Assembly: GCF_002091715.1 (NCBI RefSeq)
Contig: NZ_BDAG01000031.1
Location: forward strand, 26,781 to 90,780
DNA: 64,000 nt
Source of the DNA: Pseudomonas migulae NBRC 103157
GTDB taxonomy: Bacteria; Pseudomonadota; Gammaproteobacteria; Pseudomonadales; Pseudomonadaceae
Reading direction: 5' to 3'
Part shown: piece after piece, positions 27,634-36,905 of the stretch
Layout of the letters: every line of letters starts with the position of its first letter
How positions within the stretch are numbered: the first letter of the stretch is position 1
The notes under the pieces: generated by a model
Told to the model about the DNA's origin: nothing
Database searches by the model: none
What the model saw: only the letters and a program-made list of their open reading frames with translations
Program-made: the position numbers and the translations under genes

Positions 27634-28626
27634 CTAGGACGCGTCCACTGCAGGCTCTTTATCCGGTTCGGCAAATTTCACCTTGAAATAATCCAACAGG
27701 TTCTGGCCTTTGGCGAAGGCCTTCCGGATTTCGGCGCTCTCCTTGAGCAACGCTTCGCTCGGCATAGCGTGTTGCTCGAGGGGGAGAGGTTTTGACCATT
27801 CCAGGACTTCTTTAGGGAAGGCGGCTTTGGGGCGGTTGTTGATCCAGGCTGCGATGTAACAAGGTATCGTCCAGCCACTGAAAAACTGAATTATCAAAAA
27901 CCCCCAGATATACCGAAGGAATGAATGATGAGAACGGTATCCCTGTCTACACATATGGAAATACGCGACTGATCCTGCTTCGAATTCATCTGATTGCCCC
28001 ATGGGTAATGCTTGAGGCCCTTCTTCCATATAGACGCGTATAGCCTCCCACTCAGCTATGGCTTGGTTCAAGTTTCCACTAGGAACACTGGCCCAAAGCA
28101 CGTCGCCATTTTTGTCGCGAAGTCCGATCATTAGTTTGAACTCTGGGATTACAGCATATTGAGTCATCAGCTTGCTAACTGAAACGCTCGCGATTACTTC
28201 TTCCCAAGGCACATAACGAGGGGATATTCCCTTCTTGGGAACAAAAATAACTTCCCGACGCTGGCAATTAAAGCGTATGGGAGGTTGATTGCTGGCTTGG
28301 CGAATTGCAAAGAAAAATACGCAAAGGTAAAGAGTGGCAAGCGCGCCCACAAAACCCCAAACCGCAATGCTTGTAAAGAAATCCAGCCAACTACTCCAAA
28401 ACGGTTCTACGTCTCTTCTTAGCCAAGACCCAAACCCCGTTGTAAAAAAAAGAAAAATCAACAGGAACATCACTGCGCCAATTCCTGCTCGGGCCATAAA
28501 CTCAAAACTTCCTCGAGAAAGGGCAAAGTCTAAGAAAACTTCATTGGCATAGCTGTGCAGTTGGCGCGCACTGAAAGGCAGCACTCCAGTAGGAACGGGC
28601 ATAGGTGACAGATAGGCAATCTCCAA
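27634..28626 (-). CDS. Diverged DUF6708-like membrane protein (copy 2), 5' end damaged or unusual start
   Basis: The 330-aa frame is the most diverged paralogue (SPMPVPTGVLP, PPIRFNCQRREVIFVP, EAIRVYMEEGPQALP, KAFAKGQNLLDYF) with two membrane helices. It lacks the HEEYQHNERSALG block of the others. The only in-frame start after the previous gene is TTG at 28626. However, homology to the paralogues continues upstream (PHAGDFESESGLEIAYLSP against RPTAGETRRFATGEALFFSP) in codons before that TTG. An ATG at about 28662 lies in a different frame. A one-base change near the start is therefore possible, and the gene may be decaying or use TTG. Base composition is visibly AT-richer than the flanks. 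Confidence 0.6.
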   Translation of the reverse strand: MEIAYLSPMPVPTGVLPFSARQLHSYANEVFLDFALSRGSFEFMARAGIGAVMFLLIFLFFTTGFGSWLRRDVEPFWSSWLDFFTSIAVWGFVGALATLYLCVFFFAIRQASNQPPIRFNCQRREVIFVPKKGISPRYVPWEEVIASVSVSKLMTQYAVIPEFKLMIGLRDKNGDVLWASVPSGNLNQAIAEWEAIRVYMEEGPQALPMGQSDEFEAGSVAYFHMCRQGYRSHHSFLRYIWGFLIIQFFSGWTIPCYIAAWINNRPKAAFPKEVLEWSKPLPLEQHAMPSEALLKESAEIRKAFAKGQNLLDYFKVKFAEPDKEPAVDAS

Positions 28627-28705
28627 GCCAGATTCGCTTTCAAAGTCTCCGGCATGAGGTAGTCAACCATATTTATGCATCAACGACGCGGCTCATGATT
28701 TCCAT

Positions 28706-29800
28706 TCAGTTATTGACCGATTCTTCTGTATTGCTTTTGTTTAGATTCGCCTTGAAATACGTCATGAAATCCTGTCCTTGAGCAAAGGCTTTTTCGATCT
28801 TCGCGCTTTGCTCTTTCAGAGCGGCACTTGGTTTGACCCATTGTTCAAAGGGTAACGGTTTGGACCACTCAGCAATGGATTCAGGTAGAGATTTCATGCT
28901 GAACCGATGGTCCCATTCCGCTACCCAGTACGGAAAGCGCCACCAGGTGATCAGGTGTGTCAGGTACCACCAACCAACTCCTAAAGCGGAACGTTCGTTG
29001 TGCTGGTATTCCTCGTGCATGTCTTGTCGTTCTTTATCGAAGGTGTGGCGACCCTCGTACGGTGCTTTGCCAGGGCAAAACTCCGGTCCTTTTTCCATGT
29101 AGACCCGTATGGCTTCCCATTTGCCTAGTCCATGAACAGGAGTCATGACCTCCTGTGTAAGAAAGTGCACCGTATCGGCCTTGGGATTATCTATGGCCAT
29201 ACCAAAGGTGTAGCTACTGATTACGCCTACTCCGGTGAATCCGGTGCTGACTGAGATCCACGCAACCGTGTCTTCCCAAGGCTGGATCACGGGTTCATCG
29301 GAGTCGTTCGGGAAGTAACAGACCTCTCGGCGTTGACGGTTAAATCGGATGGGACGGGTGCGGGCTTTGCTTCTTGTGGTGCTGATAATCGCGTACAGGC
29401 CAATCAGCGCCGCTCCCCCTCCACACCAGAGCGCTAGTGATAGCCCGAACTCAAAAAAATCGTTGAAGTAAAACCAAAAGCTTCTGCCGAATGGATTTAT
29501 GAATGCTGCGAAGCCCATCAAGGTTGGGAGAACAAATAAACAAACGATAACTACGACTGTCGGGAGTGACACCGCTAATCGTGCTTGGAAAGACTTGGTG
29601 AGATTGCTGCTGCCCAAGTCCAGATAGGTGTCGTTGACTTCAACAAAACTACCGCCGAGATCCATTGGAATTTGCCCGGTAGGAACTGGCAGCGGTGAGA
29701 AAAATAATGCTTCACCTGTGGCGAAACGACGAGTTTCCCCTGCCGTGGGACGGTGATTTTTGAGGTCAAGTTCGACTTGCTGTTCAGGTTTGGATGGCAT
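28706..29800 (-). CDS. DUF6708-like membrane protein, probable T6SS immunity protein (copy 1)
   Basis: This is the first gene after the effector. The start is placed at ATG 29800 (MPSKPEQQVELDLK), giving 364 aa like the other copies. A TTG at 29836, directly abutting the effector stop, would add 12 residues. It has RRFATGEALFFSPLPVPTGQIPMDLGGSF, two membrane helices (about residues 70-145), RTRPIRFNRQRREVCYFP, EAIRVYMEKGPEFCPGKAPYEGRHTF and the C-terminal EKAFAQGQDFMTYF. As the copy next to the toxin it is the best candidate for the cognate immunity protein (inference). Confidence 0.72.
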   Translation of the reverse strand: MPSKPEQQVELDLKNHRPTAGETRRFATGEALFFSPLPVPTGQIPMDLGGSFVEVNDTYLDLGSSNLTKSFQARLAVSLPTVVVIVCLFVLPTLMGFAAFINPFGRSFWFYFNDFFEFGLSLALWCGGGAALIGLYAIISTTRSKARTRPIRFNRQRREVCYFPNDSDEPVIQPWEDTVAWISVSTGFTGVGVISSYTFGMAIDNPKADTVHFLTQEVMTPVHGLGKWEAIRVYMEKGPEFCPGKAPYEGRHTFDKERQDMHEEYQHNERSALGVGWWYLTHLITWWRFPYWVAEWDHRFSMKSLPESIAEWSKPLPFEQWVKPSAALKEQSAKIEKAFAQGQDFMTYFKANLNKSNTEESVNN

Positions 29801-29836
29801 GCAATTCAACCGAAGAAATGTAGGCGGGTTAGGCAA

Positions 29837-32800
29837 CTACAGGGAGTCGCTAGTTACTAGCAACCAAGGAGCATCCGTGGTACGCGTCCTTAATACAGAC
29901 ACTGATTGGAGGAGTTTGACATTTTGCGCGTTTAGGGTCGTGGTTTCGAACCGCTTCTCTCGGAAAGATTTATCACCGGCTACGGGGTGGTAGCGTAAAA
30001 CGACGGCAAGGCCATGCTGGGCGTTAGCTTCGTGTTGGAATATTTCCAAGCCAAGCTTGAGAGGTTCGCCCGGGGCACCTATCAGATTGAGTTGATAAAG
30101 CAATGGTTCGCTCCACGCTTCCCAGTCATTGCGCTGATGGTTAGTTAGCCAGTAAGCACTGAGGCCGAGACTGACATCTTCCAGATCATTGGCTGTCATC
30201 CCCGGCACGCTCAAGACGGCCATGGGCTTGCTGTTTACTTGTTGTAGGGCTATCTGCGGAGTGGCAGTAATATTTGCTAACATCAAACGCTCCTCCGCAA
30301 GACTTCGGTTTGCGCTCTGCTTGCCCCAAGGACCTTTAAGCAGCCATTTATCCAGTTCGGTCTTATTATTACGGTTGTATAGCCATTCACCACCTAACTG
30401 GAGTCCTGTCAGGACTAGGCCAATCAGGTTTGCCCGTGCCGCGACGCTGAGCAATTTACCGCCTGCCGTAACCCACGCAAGAGCGCGCGCTTGGCTTACG
30501 TTCGTCATAGCTTCAAACGTGTATTGAACAGTTCGTGCGGTCGCCCAGCCATTGACAACTAGTTGGCCGGAGTCCCCAGCCAGCGTCATGCTAGCCCCAG
30601 CTAGCTTGGCGCCATCGCCTGACCGTAGAGCTTCGGTCCACCTCGCGGCAGACCCTTTTTCACCGTACAAACCGGTGCCTGCGGCAATAGCACTAAAAAG
30701 GTATGAAAACGGGCCCAATACTCCTGTGATTTTGCCTAATTTGGCGGCTAATTTGATTTTACCTGCGGCACTCGCATAGTTTTCAATTGCGACAGAAAGG
30801 CCGGTAATGGCAATTCCTTGTGCTGCAGCAATAGTCCCCCCAATCATTGAAAAAAGAGCATTTGCTACAGCCAACTTATCGGAGAAGTCCGCCTCTTTTT
30901 TTCTGGAAAATTCGCTATAAACAGTCGCAAAGCTGATGATTTGCAAAACCGCTGCAGCTGAAGAAAACAAATCCCCTCCAGCTGATGCAAAAACCGCCTT
31001 GCTTATTCCTTTGGAAGGACGCTTAAGCCGATAGTCATCGGCCATCCGCTCAAACTCAAGCACCTGAGCATTGTTAAGCCCTTTGATCTTGAAGGCAGCC
31101 TTGCCCGGTCCGTCACCAACAGGACTCATGGCCTGAGCTACCCGCCCTTCAAGTGGAGCGACAGTCTGTTGAATGGCTTTGCGGCGAGAGACCAAAGTTT
31201 TGTAACCGCCTTTTGGTGACCTGCCTTTACGTTCGTCGGCCAGGGTTTGCCGAATCTGATTTTTCAGCGAGGTCATTTGCTGGCGAAGATCTGTCAGTTT
31301 GGCTATATCAGCTTTGAACGTGGCAATTTGATTCGCAGAGGCAAACTCCAACGTAATACCTCCCTTACCGAAGGCTCGAAGAACATCTATCCAGGCCGAG
31401 CCAGGAATTCGGCGCAATACTTTTGCTGGATCTAGCGGCTGGCCACTGCGTAGCGCTTGCATGGCCTCATCTAGCGCTCCTGCCAGGCGCAATTGCTTTG
31501 CCGGCTCATACGCCGTGTCGCGCAACTGACCGAGGACAATGCCGTTTTCACTCAATTGCATTGCTGCTGCGAGATTCTGCGTGAGCAAATTGCCAAATTT
31601 TCCGCTGAGTGCCTGCGCACCCTGATAGTCGTCCTTGGCCATATAGGTATCGCGCAGGGACTTGATGAACGATGTGACCTTTGCGTGCATGTCCTTCTGA
31701 TCAGTCAAGCTCAATGTGAAGAAGGTTGGTACGGTAAAACCCGGCTGTTTCTCGATCAGATCGGCAAGCTTTTCAGTCGCTTTATCTGTCCGGCAAATGT
31801 CTCTCATACAGGCATATTCAGTAGCGAGAGTTGTGTCCAGTTGATCGCCAAATTTGGGATCGAAATACCAGGCTGAGCGTTGGAAGCGTTCTTCACTGAT
31901 CAGATTTGCGCGATCGTCACTGATCAGGTCCAGCCGTTTGTTCCAACGACTGAGTTGGGCGCGTTGCTGTTTCAGAAAGGCTTCCATAGCGGGCCGATCA
32001 ATCAGATCGTTGATGCCCTGTTGTCCCATTTTCGCGCCGTCGAGCGCGTCATCCGCATTGTCTTCGATAGTCTCGATCAGGTCTTCGTACTTGGAATGCA
32101 AAGGTCCAAGACTCGTACGCATCCGTGACTTTGAAGCTGCGATAGCTCCACGATGCGTACCAGCACCTGAATACTGGGTTTGATTTTTAACGTTCACGTA
32201 GTCGACGATGGATTGCCGTTGCTCTTCGCTCGTTTCGTCCTTGAGTTTGGCAAAACGTGGGTCGCCTTGGGCGGCATTCAGAATGGTTTCGCCGGTTACG
32301 GTGTACAACGATTCAATGTAGCAACCAAACACATACTTCTTTTGATTGGCCTCAGCGTCGCTCCAGTCGCTGATCCAGCCAGTGACCAAATCCTGATGCT
32401 CAGCAAGATCGCGCAGTACACCTAGGTCATCCTGTAGGACCAAGTACAGATGGTCACGCTCGTTTTCTGCCTTGACTTGCTTTTTGAGCGCGCCCAACTG
32501 AGTTTTCTTGAAGTGCGACGCTTGCTCCCAGAGATAGTCTTTGCTTTCCTCAGGCTTGGCACCCGTAACCGCCGGCTCCTTACTCGGCTGCTCTGCAACC
32601 TCCGCAATCCACTTTTCCGCCTGACTCGGCGTCAGCAGATTAGCCGCGCCTTTCTCCGGATCAGCCTTGGTCAGGTCCACCGCCTGCATGAAGTATTCAC
32701 GCTCGGACTTGTGCTTGATGACCTGCGCGCATTTGGCGGCGGTCCATTGCACTTCGGAGTAGTTGACGTAGAGCTTGCTTAAACGCGGGAAGACCAGCAC

Positions 32801-33157
32801 GGCTTCGCCCACGTTGCTTTCGCGTTTGTTGGCGGTGATTTCGCCTTTTTCCCACAGCAGTTGGGTCACGATGCCGTTCTGGATGCGGTATTCGTGCATG
32901 ACGGCTTGAGGTTTTTTGTCGACGATGACGTAGAGCCAGCCGTCGCGGATCAAGCGAATGCCCAATGGGCGGGAAGTGGTTTTGTACGGCATTGCCAGTG
33001 CGCTGGATGGGTCGAGTCGTTCGACCAGGCCGTAGCGCAGAGGGATGAGCTGGATCTTGGCCTTCATCAGGGAGCAGCCGCCCATGGCGCACTTACCGTC
33101 ATCCTGGCTTTTTGCAACGTTGTTCGGGCTTTTGCCGGCCGATGTGGGCGTGGTCAT
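29837..33157 (-). CDS. VasX-like (BTH_I2691-type) pore-forming T6SS effector
   Basis: The 1106-aa product has the features of VasX-type effectors. The N-terminal domain (about residues 20-170) starts with KCAMGGCSLMKAKIQLIPLRYGLVER and GIRLIRDGWLYVIVD, as in the VasX N-terminal domain. A long helical middle follows, then hydrophobic segments at about 730-915 (LFSSAAAVLQIISFATVY, LFSMIGGTIAAAQGIAITGL, GVLGPFSYLFSAIAAGTGLYG, LIGLVLTGLQLGGEWL) that could insert in a membrane. The C-terminus is soluble. The start overlaps the DUF4123 gene stop (ATGA) and has a CAGGAG site. Adaptor upstream and multiple membrane paralogues downstream fit toxin plus immunity. The middle and 3' part are AT-richer than vgrG. 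Confidence 0.8.
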   Translation of the reverse strand: MTTPTSAGKSPNNVAKSQDDGKCAMGGCSLMKAKIQLIPLRYGLVERLDPSSALAMPYKTTSRPLGIRLIRDGWLYVIVDKKPQAVMHEYRIQNGIVTQLLWEKGEITANKRESNVGEAVLVFPRLSKLYVNYSEVQWTAAKCAQVIKHKSEREYFMQAVDLTKADPEKGAANLLTPSQAEKWIAEVAEQPSKEPAVTGAKPEESKDYLWEQASHFKKTQLGALKKQVKAENERDHLYLVLQDDLGVLRDLAEHQDLVTGWISDWSDAEANQKKYVFGCYIESLYTVTGETILNAAQGDPRFAKLKDETSEEQRQSIVDYVNVKNQTQYSGAGTHRGAIAASKSRMRTSLGPLHSKYEDLIETIEDNADDALDGAKMGQQGINDLIDRPAMEAFLKQQRAQLSRWNKRLDLISDDRANLISEERFQRSAWYFDPKFGDQLDTTLATEYACMRDICRTDKATEKLADLIEKQPGFTVPTFFTLSLTDQKDMHAKVTSFIKSLRDTYMAKDDYQGAQALSGKFGNLLTQNLAAAMQLSENGIVLGQLRDTAYEPAKQLRLAGALDEAMQALRSGQPLDPAKVLRRIPGSAWIDVLRAFGKGGITLEFASANQIATFKADIAKLTDLRQQMTSLKNQIRQTLADERKGRSPKGGYKTLVSRRKAIQQTVAPLEGRVAQAMSPVGDGPGKAAFKIKGLNNAQVLEFERMADDYRLKRPSKGISKAVFASAGGDLFSSAAAVLQIISFATVYSEFSRKKEADFSDKLAVANALFSMIGGTIAAAQGIAITGLSVAIENYASAAGKIKLAAKLGKITGVLGPFSYLFSAIAAGTGLYGEKGSAARWTEALRSGDGAKLAGASMTLAGDSGQLVVNGWATARTVQYTFEAMTNVSQARALAWVTAGGKLLSVAARANLIGLVLTGLQLGGEWLYNRNNKTELDKWLLKGPWGKQSANRSLAEERLMLANITATPQIALQQVNSKPMAVLSVPGMTANDLEDVSLGLSAYWLTNHQRNDWEAWSEPLLYQLNLIGAPGEPLKLGLEIFQHEANAQHGLAVVLRYHPVAGDKSFREKRFETTTLNAQNVKLLQSVSVLRTRTTDAPWLLVTSDSL

Positions 33158-34053
33158 CCTTGGCTCCTGTGCAGGGTTTCAGCCCGTTCCTGGGCAATAT
33201 CAGCGACCCGTTCGAGTCGCTGAGCGGGCGTTTGTTCCGACGGGGTCTTGAGTATTGCATCCAGGTCCGGATGCTCCTCCAGCGCTCGCTCGCCGAGGAA
33301 CCCGTGAATGTTGGCGTAAAGAGTGATGTCGAGTTCGGTGTTGAAGCCGCGATCGTACGAGGTCGATGCCAATGCGTGCAGGTGTTCCCGGCGCTGCAAC
33401 GGCATCGATTGTGCCTGATAGGACGGAAAGTATTCGTGCATGTGTTGGTCGAGGCGCAGGACGATGCTGCGAAAATTCACTTCGTCCAGTTGGCTGAGTT
33501 GCTCGTCGCTCAAGCGGTAGCGTTTGCTGTGGTTGGGCTCGGGGGCTTTGCCCGGTCGCTGGTTGATGTGCCAGCAGCCCAGCGCCGCGTCGGCGGCGAC
33601 GATCTGCGAGCAAGGTCCGAACAGGGTAGGGTCCTTGATCCTCTCGGCGTGGCTGAGCAATGCGTGGGCCACGGCAGGGTCGGCGACGCGCAGCAGGACT
33701 TCTTCACCCTGAGGGTGCATGACGCTGGTCAGCCAGCGGAAATGCTCGACCATTTGCGCCCAGGGTTGATCGCTGAACACCAGGTAACCCCACTCCTGGC
33801 GGGGTTCAGCCAGAAACTTCGCGAGGATGGGATTGTTCTGGGTGTTTATCTGGACAAGGCATGGCGAAACGTCGCCCAACTCAGCCCATTGCGTGCCGAG
33901 GTAGAGAGGCTCGAAAACCGGATCGTCCGACCATTGATAAAGGTGCTGGGGCAGTTTTTCGACGCTGACGCCGTCCAGCAGCAATCCGACGGAGCCATTC
34001 CACGGCAATCCTTGAGGCAATCCGTTTTCCAGTGGCCAATCGGACTTAAGCAT
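33154..34053 (-). CDS. DUF4123 T6SS effector adaptor/chaperone
   Basis: DUF4123 proteins load a specific effector onto the VgrG spike. The 299-aa product has the usual features: GLLLDGVSVEKLPQHLYQW near the N-terminus, EPLYLGTQWAELGDVSPCLVQI, WGYLVFSDQPWAQMVEHFRWLTSVMHPQGEEVLLRVADPAV, and a charged C-terminal region that probably contacts the effector. It overlaps vgrG by 8 bp upstream and the effector by 4 bp downstream. This tight coupling indicates it serves the VasX-like toxin. Confidence 0.85.
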   Translation of the reverse strand: MLKSDWPLENGLPQGLPWNGSVGLLLDGVSVEKLPQHLYQWSDDPVFEPLYLGTQWAELGDVSPCLVQINTQNNPILAKFLAEPRQEWGYLVFSDQPWAQMVEHFRWLTSVMHPQGEEVLLRVADPAVAHALLSHAERIKDPTLFGPCSQIVAADAALGCWHINQRPGKAPEPNHSKRYRLSDEQLSQLDEVNFRSIVLRLDQHMHEYFPSYQAQSMPLQRREHLHALASTSYDRGFNTELDITLYANIHGFLGERALEEHPDLDAILKTPSEQTPAQRLERVADIAQERAETLHRSQG

Positions 34054-36088
34054 TTTGCGCCTCCAGCTTGGCCTTTTCGCAGATCGCGCAGATCGGCTTC
34101 TTCTGCATCAACGCTTGTCGCTGTGCCGGCACCAACAATTGCCCGGCTTTATCCGCATCCGCCTGCTTCAACGGCCCCGGCAACAACGGCGCCGCCCCCG
34201 TTCCGCTGCCCGGCCCGCCACCGGAGTTCATGTTGATCACCGGCCCGCTCAGGGTCACGCCGCCCGCATCGATCTTGATGAAGCTGCCGCCACCGATCAG
34301 GGTCAATTCACTGCCCGCTTCCAGCACCACTTTCATGCCGCTGCTCAGGTGGATTTCCTGGCCCGCGTCGATGAATTGCCCGGTGCCGATCTTGATGTGC
34401 TGGTTCACGCCCACGGTCAGGTGGTCGTTGGCGCGGGCTTCGACTTTGCGGTCTTCATAAACGGTGTGGTGTTCTTCGGCCTTGAATTCGCTGTAGCTGT
34501 TCTTCTCGACGGTGTCGTGGCGTTCGTTGCCGACGCGGATTTTCTGGTCGTGCTCGACGTTTTCATCCCAGTCGCGCTGGGCGTGGAGGAAGATCTGTTC
34601 CTGGCCTTTCTTGTCTTCGATGCGCAGTTCGTTGAAGCCTGCGCCGCCCGGTGAGCTGAGGGTTTTGAAGGTGGTGCGGGTCTTGTTCGCCGGCAGGGCG
34701 TACGGGACGACGTTTTCCTTGTGGTACAGGCAGCCGCTGATCAGCGGCTGGTCGGGGTCGCCTTCGAGAAAGGTGACGAGCACTTCCATGCCGATTCGCG
34801 GGATGGCGATGCCGCCGTAGTGCGCGCCGGCCCAGGCGGAGGAGACGCGCAGCCAGCAGCTGGTCTTGTCGTCGGCCTGGCCTTCGCGGTCCCAGTGGAA
34901 TTGCACTTTGACGCGGCCGTACTGGTCGCAGTGGATTTCTTCACCTTTGGGGCCGGTGACCACGGCGCTCTGGCTGCCGAGGATGCGCGGTTTTTTCTGC
35001 GTCAGCGGCGGCCGATTCGGAACGTCCCACGGCGTGGCCTGGAAGCGGTTGCGATAACCCTGGTGGAAATCGTCTTTCAGGTGGGTGGTGCTGCTGGTGA
35101 CCGACTCTTCCAGCACTTGCGGCTGCTTGCCTTCGTGCAGGACTTCGGTCAGCAGCCACAGGTCGTTCCATTTGGCTTTCGGGTGTTGGGTCAGGGCCAG
35201 GAAATGGCCGCTGACCAGCAACGGCTGATCGCTTTTGCCTTCGGCCAGCTGGAAGTCGCTGCGGTGGCGTTCGAGGGCGCGTTTGGCCAGGTGCTTGCCG
35301 CGTTCGCGGTCGATGAAGCGGCCGGGATAGTCATAGTCTTCGAGGTCGGGCAGGGCGTCGCCACGGTTTTCACTTTCGAGGGTGATGCGCGGTTTTTCGA
35401 AGTCGTAGTCGCGGCGGGTGATACGGCTGGTGCGGGTTTCCAGGCGCAGGTCGAAGCGCTTGATCACCGGGTCGGTGGCGACCATGCCGGAGTCTTGCTG
35501 ATAGGCCACGGGGGCGAGCTTCGGGAACACCGTCTGGTCATCGCCGAACACCAGTTTGTGGGCCGTGGCGCTGTGCTGGAAGTGGTAGTGGATACCTTCT
35601 TCCTCGCACAGGCGCTGGACGAATTGCAGGTCCGATTCATCGTATTGAACGCAGTAGATGCGCTCGGGATAAATCGCCCCGACTTTGAATTCGTAGGCAT
35701 TGCTCTGGATGCCGTGCTCTTCGAGGACCATGCCGATGATTTTCGGCACCGTCAGGTTCTGGAAGATGCGCTGGTTGATGCGATGCGCGAGGTAGGACAG
35801 TTGCGGGCGCAGGGTCACCGCGTAGCGGGTCAGGCGTTTGCCGGAATCACCCTGGGCGGCGCGATAGATCTGGCCATGGATGCCGCTGCCGTCGGGCGAG
35901 AGCTGCAAAAAGGCGGGTTTGTGCAGCAGGCTTTCGAGGTCCAGGGACGGCTTTTCGCTGACCAGTTCCACCTCAAACACAAACGGCTGGCTGATGGCTT
36001 CCCGACCTTGCAGGGAAAGCACCTGGAAGTCGTTGGAAAGACCTTCGATGGTCAGGGCAAAGTGAGTCTGATTGGCCGGCGCGAACAT
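34046..36088 (-). CDS. vgrG: Type VI secretion spike protein VgrG
   Basis: VgrG trimers form the spike at the tip of the Hcp tube. From ATG 36088 (AGGA upstream) the product is 680 aa, the usual length. An in-frame ATG at 36178 would add 30 residues that lack family similarity. Motifs in order are FALTIEGLSNDFQVLSLQGREAISQPF, the gp27-like domain with CVQYDESDLQFVQRLCEEEGIHYHF, the gp5-like HCDQYGRVKVQFHWDREG, WLRVSSAWAG and IPRIGMEVLVTFLEGDPDQPLISG, then beta-helix repeats (HDTVEKNSYSEFKAEEHHTVYED). A short Gly/Pro-rich C-terminal tail ends with a Cys pair (CAICEKAK), possibly the adaptor-binding tip. No T6SS sheath or baseplate genes are in the window. Confidence 0.93.
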   Translation of the reverse strand: MFAPANQTHFALTIEGLSNDFQVLSLQGREAISQPFVFEVELVSEKPSLDLESLLHKPAFLQLSPDGSGIHGQIYRAAQGDSGKRLTRYAVTLRPQLSYLAHRINQRIFQNLTVPKIIGMVLEEHGIQSNAYEFKVGAIYPERIYCVQYDESDLQFVQRLCEEEGIHYHFQHSATAHKLVFGDDQTVFPKLAPVAYQQDSGMVATDPVIKRFDLRLETRTSRITRRDYDFEKPRITLESENRGDALPDLEDYDYPGRFIDRERGKHLAKRALERHRSDFQLAEGKSDQPLLVSGHFLALTQHPKAKWNDLWLLTEVLHEGKQPQVLEESVTSSTTHLKDDFHQGYRNRFQATPWDVPNRPPLTQKKPRILGSQSAVVTGPKGEEIHCDQYGRVKVQFHWDREGQADDKTSCWLRVSSAWAGAHYGGIAIPRIGMEVLVTFLEGDPDQPLISGCLYHKENVVPYALPANKTRTTFKTLSSPGGAGFNELRIEDKKGQEQIFLHAQRDWDENVEHDQKIRVGNERHDTVEKNSYSEFKAEEHHTVYEDRKVEARANDHLTVGVNQHIKIGTGQFIDAGQEIHLSSGMKVVLEAGSELTLIGGGSFIKIDAGGVTLSGPVINMNSGGGPGSGTGAAPLLPGPLKQADADKAGQLLVPAQRQALMQKKPICAICEKAKLEAQNA

Positions 36089-36220
36089 CCCTTGTTCCTC
36101 GTGCAGTGCTGCGGCGTTCGCCGGCACCCGTGCAGGGAGCTTGCGGACGCGAAAATTCTGGAAGGGCGTAAACAACATCGACCAGCAGAGCTGGCCGATG
36201 CTTTAGACGGTCGACCTGGA

Positions 36221-36736
36221 TCAGGCCACCGGCAGACGCCAGTCATCGGAACCCGAAGTACCGGATACTTCGTGGGTCCAGGTGATTTTGCGGTAGGTGA
36301 ATTGCACTTCTTCCAGGTGCGTGAAGTGCGAGTTCGACGGATCCTGGCAGTTGTGCATTTTGTTGTTGATGGCGACGATGATCGCGTCTTCCAGTTTGGT
36401 GGTGTAGTAGTGCTCTTGGGTACCTTGAGCCGAAGTGCGGTACCACTGGATAACGATTTCGCTCATGCGCTCGCCGGAGGTCAAAGCGGCCTGCAGCAGT
36501 GGCGAAGACTTGTCGTATACCTTGGTGATCACGACTGGCTTGTGTACGCGCTGACCGGTCGGTTGGCCGGATTGCGGGTCACGCGGGATGATCACGTCGT
36601 GGCTGAAAGCCTGAACCATGACCTGGTCTTCGTGACCTTCCTGGTAGGTGTTGCCAACCGAGTCGGCGGTGAATGCGCCGGCAGTGATCAGACCTTGTTT
36701 TTCGCCAGTGACGGACATGTACGCTGGTGTTGCCAT
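36221..36736 (-). CDS. hcp: Type VI secretion tube protein Hcp
   Basis: Hcp hexamers stack into the inner tube of the T6SS. The 171-aa product shows the family pattern: YMSVTGEKQGLITAG, a GHEDQVMVQAFSHDVIIPRD loop, HKPVVITKVYDKSSPLLQAALTSGE, VIQWYRTS and HLEEVQFTYRKITWTH. It is 132 bases ahead of vgrG (start 36088), so it could travel with vgrG or also serve the main apparatus. The upstream region has a sigma-54-like promoter and repeated dyads. Confidence 0.95.
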   Translation of the reverse strand: MATPAYMSVTGEKQGLITAGAFTADSVGNTYQEGHEDQVMVQAFSHDVIIPRDPQSGQPTGQRVHKPVVITKVYDKSSPLLQAALTSGERMSEIVIQWYRTSAQGTQEHYYTTKLEDAIIVAINNKMHNCQDPSNSHFTHLEEVQFTYRKITWTHEVSGTSGSDDWRLPVA

Positions 36737-36804
36737 GGATGCTCTCCTTGCTGAATAAGTGAGGTGCCCGGGAGGCGATATCGCCCGGTGGGTGCATGAC
36801 TGTT

Positions 36805-36820
36805 ATCAAGGTCCGTGCCA
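36805..36820 (-). promoter_or_regulatory. Sigma-54-like promoter of hcp
   Basis: The minus strand reads TGGCACGGACCTTGAT: a perfect -24 (TGGCACG), correct spacing, and TTGA instead of TTGC at -12. The expected start is near 36793, giving a leader of about 57 bases to the hcp ATG at 36736. Sigma-54 control of hcp genes is known in other bacteria; here it is a prediction. Confidence 0.5.
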
Positions 36821-36905
36821 GAAACATCGAAAGCCATATAAATCAGGGCTTTGCAGTGAGTTTTTGGTCGCTGGAAGGATTGCCGGCAACGTTCACCCCG
36901 CAATG

